DNA from: a bacterium
GTDB lineage: Bacteria > Planctomycetota > Planctomycetia > Gemmatales > Gemmataceae
Length of the DNA stretch: 37,884 nucleotides
NCBI GenBank assembly: GCA_017308215.1
Contig: JAFKFQ010000266.1
Location: 1 to 37,884 of the forward strand
Direction of reading: 5' to 3'
The notes beneath the pieces were generated by a model, which saw nothing but the letters and a program-made list of their open reading frames with translations, was not told the DNA's origin and made no database searches. Shown here one piece after another: positions 33,859 to 37,884 of this stretch. The stretch's first letter is position 1. Every line of letters starts with the position of its first letter. The position numbers were made by a program, and so were the translations under genes.

Positions 33859-33914
33859 CCGCCGACCCGGGGCGCCGTGTGGCCGCGCGTCGCCGGGGAG
33901 AGAAGGGGTCCGCC

Positions 33915-34937
33915 GTGACCGTCACCGTCCGACAACTCGCGGAATGGGTCCGGGGCGAAGTCCTCGGGGACGGCGACCTGTTGATCGAGGACGCGCGGGT
34001 TCTCGGCGACGCCCGCCCCGGCGACATCACGTTCGTGGACGGGGAGCGACACGCGGCGGCCTGGCACGCCTCGCCCGCGTCCGCCGCCGTCGCGCCGGCC
34101 ACCATCCCGGTCAACGGCCGCCCGCTGATCCGCGTCCGCGACCCGCTCATGGCGTTCGCCGAGATCGTCCGCCACCTCCGCGGCCGGCCGCCGGAGACGG
34201 CGGGCGTCATCCACCCCTCCGCGGTCGTCCACCCGACGGTCCGCCTCGGTCCGGGGGTCTCGGTCGGGCCGTTCTCGGTGATCGGCGAAGACACCGTGGT
34301 CGGCGAGGGGGCGGCGCTCCACCCGGGGGTGGTGATCGGCCGTGGGTGTCGGATCGGCGCCGGCACCGTCCTCCACCCGCGGGTCGTGCTGTACGACGAC
34401 TGCGTGATCGGGAGCCGGGTGGTGGTTCACGCGAACGCGGTCATCGGCGCCGACGGCTTCGGCTACCGACCCCAGGACGGGCGGCACGTCAAGGTGCCGC
34501 AGCTCGGCTGGGTCGAGGTTGAGGACGACGTGGAAATCGGCGCCGGGGCGACGATCGACCGGGGCACCTTCGGCCCGACCCGGATCGGGGCCGGCACCAA
34601 GATCGACAACCTCGTGATGGTCGGGCACAACTGCCAGATCGGCCGCCACAACATCCTCGCCGCCCAGGTCGGGATCGCCGGGTCGAGTACGACCGGGGAG
34701 TACGTGGTGATGGCCGGGCAGGTCGGCGTCGCCGACCACATCCGGATCGGTGACCGGGCCGTCATCGCGGGCAAGAGCGGCGTGATCTGCGACCTGCCCG
34801 CGGACGGGCGCTACCTCGGCTACCCGGCCCGGCCGGAAGCACTCGGGAAACGGGTCTGGGTCACCCTCGACCACCTCCCGGAGATGCGCCGCGACCTCAA
34901 GCGGGTGATGGAACGCCTCGACATGGGGGACGAGTGA
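33915..34937 (+). CDS. lpxD: UDP-3-O-acylglucosamine N-acyltransferase
   Basis: LpxD adds the second acyl chain in lipid A synthesis. The 340-residue protein has the usual N-terminal uridine-binding domain (1-95, with [11 protein letters not shown]) and a left-handed beta-helix of hexapeptide repeats from about 98 to 290. Family landmarks are [13 protein letters not shown] (177-189), [13 protein letters not shown] and the catalytic His in [13 protein letters not shown] (His238). The C-terminal helix ends near 338. Length equals that of the E. coli enzyme. The GTG start at 33915 has GAAGGGG upstream. The stop overlaps the lpxI GTG (GTGA), so the two are coupled. Confidence 0.95.
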   Translation: MTVTVRQLAEWVRGEVLGDGDLLIEDARVLGDARPGDITFVDGERHAAAWHASPASAAVAPATIPVNGRPLIRVRDPLMAFAEIVRHLRGRPPETAGVIHPSAVVHPTVRLGPGVSVGPFSVIGEDTVVGEGAALHPGVVIGRGCRIGAGTVLHPRVVLYDDCVIGSRVVVHANAVIGADGFGYRPQDGRHVKVPQLGWVEVEDDVEIGAGATIDRGTFGPTRIGAGTKIDNLVMVGHNCQIGRHNILAAQVGIAGSSTTGEYVVMAGQVGVADHIRIGDRAVIAGKSGVICDLPADGRYLGYPARPEALGKRVWVTLDHLPEMRRDLKRVMERLDMGDE

Positions 34938-35833
34938 TCGCCCACCCGCTCAAGCCGTTCCCGACGCGGGCGGGTGGGGGTGCGGCCGGCCGGGAGCCGG
35001 TCGGGCTCCTCGCCTGTGCCGGTCGGTTCCCGATCGTCTTCGCCGAGAAGGCCCGCGAGGTCGGCGTCCCGGTCGTGTGCCTCGGTGTGGCGGGGATGGC
35101 CGACCCGGCGCTGAAGGACCTCTGCGCCGACTTCCGCTGGATGCACCGGGCTTCGCTCGGCTTCGTGATCCGCACTTTCCGCCGCACCGGGGTCCGGCGG
35201 TGGACGATGGCCGGGAAGTTTCACAAGCACGAGCTGATGAAGCCCTGGTGGCTCCTCCGGTTCCTGCCCGACTGGCGGATGATCCGATTCTGGTTCTTCC
35301 GCCCGCGGCGGGCGAACAACGACGACTCTATCCTCCTCGGACTGATCCACGAGTTCCGCGCGCACGGGCTGGAATGCGTGTCGGCCCTCGACTTGTGCCC
35401 GGAGCTGCTCGTGCGCGAAGGCGTTCTCACCCGCCGGCGGCCGACCCCCGCCGAGGAACGGGACATCGCCGTTGGCTGGCAGTTGGCCCGCGAGATGGGC
35501 CGACTCGACGTCGGCCAGAGCGTGATGATCCGCGACCGCGCCGTGCTGGCGGTCGAGGCGATCGAGGGGACGGACAAGGCCATTCTCCGCGCGGGCGAGA
35601 TGTGCGGCGGGAGCGGATTCGTCGTCGTGAAGGTGGCGAAACCCGCCCAGGACATGCGGTTCGACGTGCCGACGGTCGGCGTCCAGACCATCGAGTCGAT
35701 GCGGCGGGCCGGGGGCAAGGTGCTCGCCATCGAGGCGGGGCGGACGATCCTGATCGACGAGGCGGAAACCGTCGCGTTGGCCGACCGGTACGGCATGACC
35801 CTGACCGCCCTTACCACCCCACCGGGCGGGTGA
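34934..35833 (+). CDS. lpxI: UDP-2,3-diacylglucosamine pyrophosphatase LpxI
   Basis: LpxI (DUF1009) cleaves UDP-2,3-diacylglucosamine to lipid X, replacing LpxH in many bacteria. The 299-residue protein starts [20 protein letters not shown] (from 23), continues with [13 protein letters not shown], and has the [16 protein letters not shown] block. The C-terminal domain shows [17 protein letters not shown], the family signature with conserved aspartates, and then [10 protein letters not shown]. The GTG at 34934 overlaps the lpxD stop. Adjacency to lpxD supports the assignment; lpxA, lpxB and lpxC are not in the window. Confidence 0.93.
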   Translation: MIAHPLKPFPTRAGGGAAGREPVGLLACAGRFPIVFAEKAREVGVPVVCLGVAGMADPALKDLCADFRWMHRASLGFVIRTFRRTGVRRWTMAGKFHKHELMKPWWLLRFLPDWRMIRFWFFRPRRANNDDSILLGLIHEFRAHGLECVSALDLCPELLVREGVLTRRRPTPAEERDIAVGWQLAREMGRLDVGQSVMIRDRAVLAVEAIEGTDKAILRAGEMCGGSGFVVVKVAKPAQDMRFDVPTVGVQTIESMRRAGGKVLAIEAGRTILIDEAETVALADRYGMTLTALTTPPGG

Positions 35834-35915
35834 CGAGCGATTTGCCCTTTCCCGCCCGCCCGTCGGCCTCGATAATCCAACAACTCATTCGCGCCCGCCG
35901 GCGGTATCGCCCGTT

Positions 35916-37403
35916 ATGGGGTCTACGACCTTTCTCTTACCGAAGCCGGTCCCGGCGGCGGCCGAGCCACTCCTCCGCCTCGCCTGCCTCGCCGGCGGCT
36001 ACGACCAGACGCCGACGCCGACCCGTGCTGAGGTTGCCGACGACCGGCTCGTCCTGACGCGGGAGACCGGCGAGAGCGGCTTTCTCGTCGTACCCTGGCC
36101 CGTCGGGGCGAACGGGGCGGTCGTCGTCACGAGCGCGACGGTCCGCGAGCGGGCCGAGCCGTACCGGTTGCTTGTCGAGCTCGCCCGGGGCAAACTTAAC
36201 CAGGTTCGCTCCCAGACGGGCGAGTGGAAGGACATCGGCCTTCACACGCCGGACGGCTACGAGGCCGAACTCGCGGACCTGACACGCCACTTCGCGGTCG
36301 CCGTGCTGGCCGCCGACGGCGCGGCAGCGGACGCTGCCGCGAACCGGGTGCTTGACCGCGCGTTTCTGCTCGCGGACCAGCTCGTCCAACTGTACGTCGA
36401 GCAGATGTTCGCCACCCGCCACCAGGAGGAGGGAAAGCTGGGGACGCGGCTGTCCGCGCGCTCCGCCGCGCCGGTGTCGCCGCAACTCATGGCCGAGTAC
36501 CGCCGGGCGTTCAACGCCGCACGGGTCGGGCTCCGGTGGGCGGACGTGGAGCCGGAGGAGTCGCGCTACAACTGGGCCGCGCTCGACGCGGCCGTGGCGT
36601 CCGCGGAGGAGCTCGGCCTGCCGGTCGTGTTCGGCCCGGTGATCGACCTCGCCCCGGGCATGCTGCCGGCGTGGGCCGAGGCGTGGCGCGGCGACCTCCC
36701 CACGCTCGCCGCGTTCATGTGCGACTACCTCGAAACCCTGGTCGGGCGGTACAAGGAGCGGATCCGCCGCTGGGTGGTGTGCGCGGGCTTCAACCACGCC
36801 GACCACTTCGACTTCTCGGACGACGACCGCCTCCGACTGGCCGCGCGGCTGTTCGAGGCGGCCGCCTCCTTCGACCCGGACCTCGATTTCTCGCTCGGCG
36901 TCGCCCAGCCCTTCGGGGATTACCTCGTCGACCCCGGACAGACCATTTCACCGCTCGCGTTCGTGGACGACCTGATCCGTGCTGGCGCCCGGGTCGGCGG
37001 GATCGAGCTCGAACTCCGCGTCGGTACCGCCCCCCGCGGCAGCCTAGCGCGGGACCGTCTCGACGTCTCCCGGCTGCTCGACCTGTTCAGTTTGCTCGGC
37101 CCGCCGCTCGACGTCGTGCAGAGTTACCCGGCGGGGAATGCGCCTGACCCGGCGACGGTCGCTCACGGGGAGGCACTCCGGATATCGGCTTGGCGAGACG
37201 GCCCGACGCCCGAGTCACAGTCCGAGTGGGGGATGGGGGTCGCAGCCCTGGCGCTGTGCAAGCCGCAGGTGCGCTCCGTGACCTGGGACCACTGGGACGA
37301 CGGCGACCCGCACATCACCCCGTTGGGCGGGCTGGTCGCCGGCGGGCGGGTCAACCCCCTACTCAGCCGACTCCAGGGGCTGCGGTCGGCCCACTTGGAA
37401 TGA
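35916..37403 (+). CDS. GH10-like TIM-barrel protein, possibly non-catalytic
   Basis: Residues 1-170 of this 495-residue protein form an unrecognised N-terminal domain. From about 190 it resembles family 10 glycoside hydrolases (endo-xylanase type): FNAARVGLRWADVEPEESRYNW (199-220), PVVFGPVIDLAPGMLPAW, a YKERIRRWVV strand, and a C-terminal TWDHWDDGDPHITPLGGL block. The acid/base glutamate normally found in the NE motif after WDVV is not visible: the strand reads RWVVCAGFNHADHF (285-298). A glutamate in IELELRVG (363-370) may correspond to the nucleophile. There is no signal peptide. The protein may be a sugar-binding or altered enzyme. The ribosome site before the ATG is weak. It lies 82 bp after lpxI. 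Confidence 0.65.
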   Translation: MGSTTFLLPKPVPAAAEPLLRLACLAGGYDQTPTPTRAEVADDRLVLTRETGESGFLVVPWPVGANGAVVVTSATVRERAEPYRLLVELARGKLNQVRSQTGEWKDIGLHTPDGYEAELADLTRHFAVAVLAADGAAADAAANRVLDRAFLLADQLVQLYVEQMFATRHQEEGKLGTRLSARSAAPVSPQLMAEYRRAFNAARVGLRWADVEPEESRYNWAALDAAVASAEELGLPVVFGPVIDLAPGMLPAWAEAWRGDLPTLAAFMCDYLETLVGRYKERIRRWVVCAGFNHADHFDFSDDDRLRLAARLFEAAASFDPDLDFSLGVAQPFGDYLVDPGQTISPLAFVDDLIRAGARVGGIELELRVGTAPRGSLARDRLDVSRLLDLFSLLGPPLDVVQSYPAGNAPDPATVAHGEALRISAWRDGPTPESQSEWGMGVAALALCKPQVRSVTWDHWDDGDPHITPLGGLVAGGRVNPLLSRLQGLRSAHLE

Positions 37404-37523
37404 CATCGGGTCGGCGGCGTCACCAACACGAGAGCGCGCCTGCGGGTTTCGGAAGTGGTCGGGTTGGGCCGCGGACGAGACCACCCGCCGAACGCGAAAG
37501 GCACGCACCGCACGGGCACCGGC

Positions 37524-37552
37524 TTGCGGGTCACCGCCCGTCGGGGTAGAAT
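37524..37552 (+). promoter_or_regulatory. Putative promoter for the Ser/Thr kinase gene
   Basis: TTGCGG (37524-37529) and TAGAAT (37547-37552) are 17 bp apart, about 87 bp ahead of the ATG at 37639. The -10 is 5/6 of consensus. Confidence 0.4.
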
Positions 37553-37638
37553 TTCAACGTTTCGCACCATCTGACTCGCAGACCCAAACCCTACACACCC
37601 CGGCGCGGGCTCGCGCCACCGCCCCCGAGGCCGAGGCG

Positions 37639-37884
37639 ATGCCCGCCGCCGACGACTCCCGAACGACCGACGCTGCCGACCCGACGCCGGGCGCGGACGG
37701 GCCGCGGGCCGTTGGCGGGTATCGCCTCCTCCGCCGCGTCGGGGAAGGGGGGATGAGCACCGTCTACCTCAGCTACGATGTGTCCGCCCGCCGGCCGGTG
37801 GCGGTGAAGATTTTGGCAGACCACTTGGCGGGCCGCCCGGAGTTCGTTAGTCGGTTCTATCGTGAAGCCCGGCTCAGCCAGTTC
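37639..37884 (+). CDS. Hanks-type Ser/Thr protein kinase, 5' part (runs off right edge)
   Basis: The window ends after 82 codons of an open frame. An Asp/Pro/Ala-rich N-terminus (1-26) leads into a protein-kinase N-lobe: YRLLRRVGEGGMSTVYLSYD (28-47) with the glycine-rich loop (35-42) and the ATP-anchoring lysine in VAVKIL (Lys57), then FYREARLSQF with the likely alpha-C glutamate. No start-side membrane segment is present, so any anchor or sensor would follow outside the window. GAGG lies 8 bp before the ATG. Large kinase families are typical of planctomycetes. Confidence 0.92.
   Translation, partial: MPAADDSRTTDAADPTPGADGPRAVGGYRLLRRVGEGGMSTVYLSYDVSARRPVAVKILADHLAGRPEFVSRFYREARLSQF

Noticed and set aside
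33684..33914. N-terminal extension of lpxD
   Set aside because: The extra residues overlap the previous gene and promoter; LpxD homology begins at the GTG at 33915.
1..37884. CRISPR array, tRNA, rRNA, phage or defence genes
   Set aside because: No regularly spaced repeats, cloverleaf-like tRNA, rRNA segments, or phage/defence families were seen on either strand.

Overview
This 37.9 kb window looks like chromosomal DNA of a Gemmataceae-type planctomycete. The evidence is the very high GC content with G/C-ending codons on both strands, a TIGR03000-domain protein, a DUF1559 pseudopilin-like protein with an H-X9-DG motif, many secreted planctomycete-type proteins, a lipid A gene pair, and a Hanks-type Ser/Thr kinase at the right edge. 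No rRNA, tRNA, CRISPR array, phage or defence island was seen. The only mobile-element trace is the first 33 codons of an IS630-like transposase at the left edge.

Layout. 1-400: transposase fragment and a spacer with a tandem repeat. 399-1160: a Cys/Tyr/Gly-rich TIGR03000 protein, followed by a strong hairpin. 1310-5906: a stress/sporulation-type module made of DUF444 (YeaH/YhbH), a PIG-V-like membrane mannosyltransferase, SpoVR and a small overlapping unknown protein; the usual PrkA kinase partner is not in the window. 6027-6815: exported dienelactone hydrolase. 6874-10864: a tightly overlapping biotin operon, bioB-bioF-bioDA, in which BioD and BioA are fused into one 642-residue polypeptide in the same order as the plant BIO3-BIO1 enzyme. 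10959-14879: a giant AsmA-like envelope protein, convergent with a small methyltransferase-like gene. 15576-17603: a secreted alpha/beta hydrolase, separated from typA by a 16-bp perfect inverted repeat. 19688-25665: SixA phosphatase, an exported unknown protein, an exported YyaL/DUF255 protein with a DsbD-alpha-like tail, and an overlapping membrane protein with a C2H2-like zinc finger.

25666-25968 is a gene-free island of inverted and direct repeats. 25969-30681 holds housekeeping genes: RluA-type pseudouridine synthase, a YfgM-like membrane protein, FtsY and RNase Y, with back-to-back divergent promoters between the YfgM-like gene and ftsY. 30682-33727 carries an AT-rich regulatory region with a perfect palindrome, the DUF1559 pseudopilin, and a run of small exported proteins. 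33915-35833 is lpxD-lpxI, implying a lipid A-type outer membrane. 35916-37403 encodes a GH10-like TIM-barrel protein that seems to lack the usual acid/base glutamate. The window ends inside a Ser/Thr kinase gene.

The most noteworthy items are the BioD-BioA fusion, the DUF444/mannosyltransferase/SpoVR/small-protein cluster, the overlapping gene pair of exported YyaL-DsbD-like and zinc-finger membrane proteins, and the repeat island at 25.7-25.9 kb. Family names come from motif recognition by eye; no database search was run.
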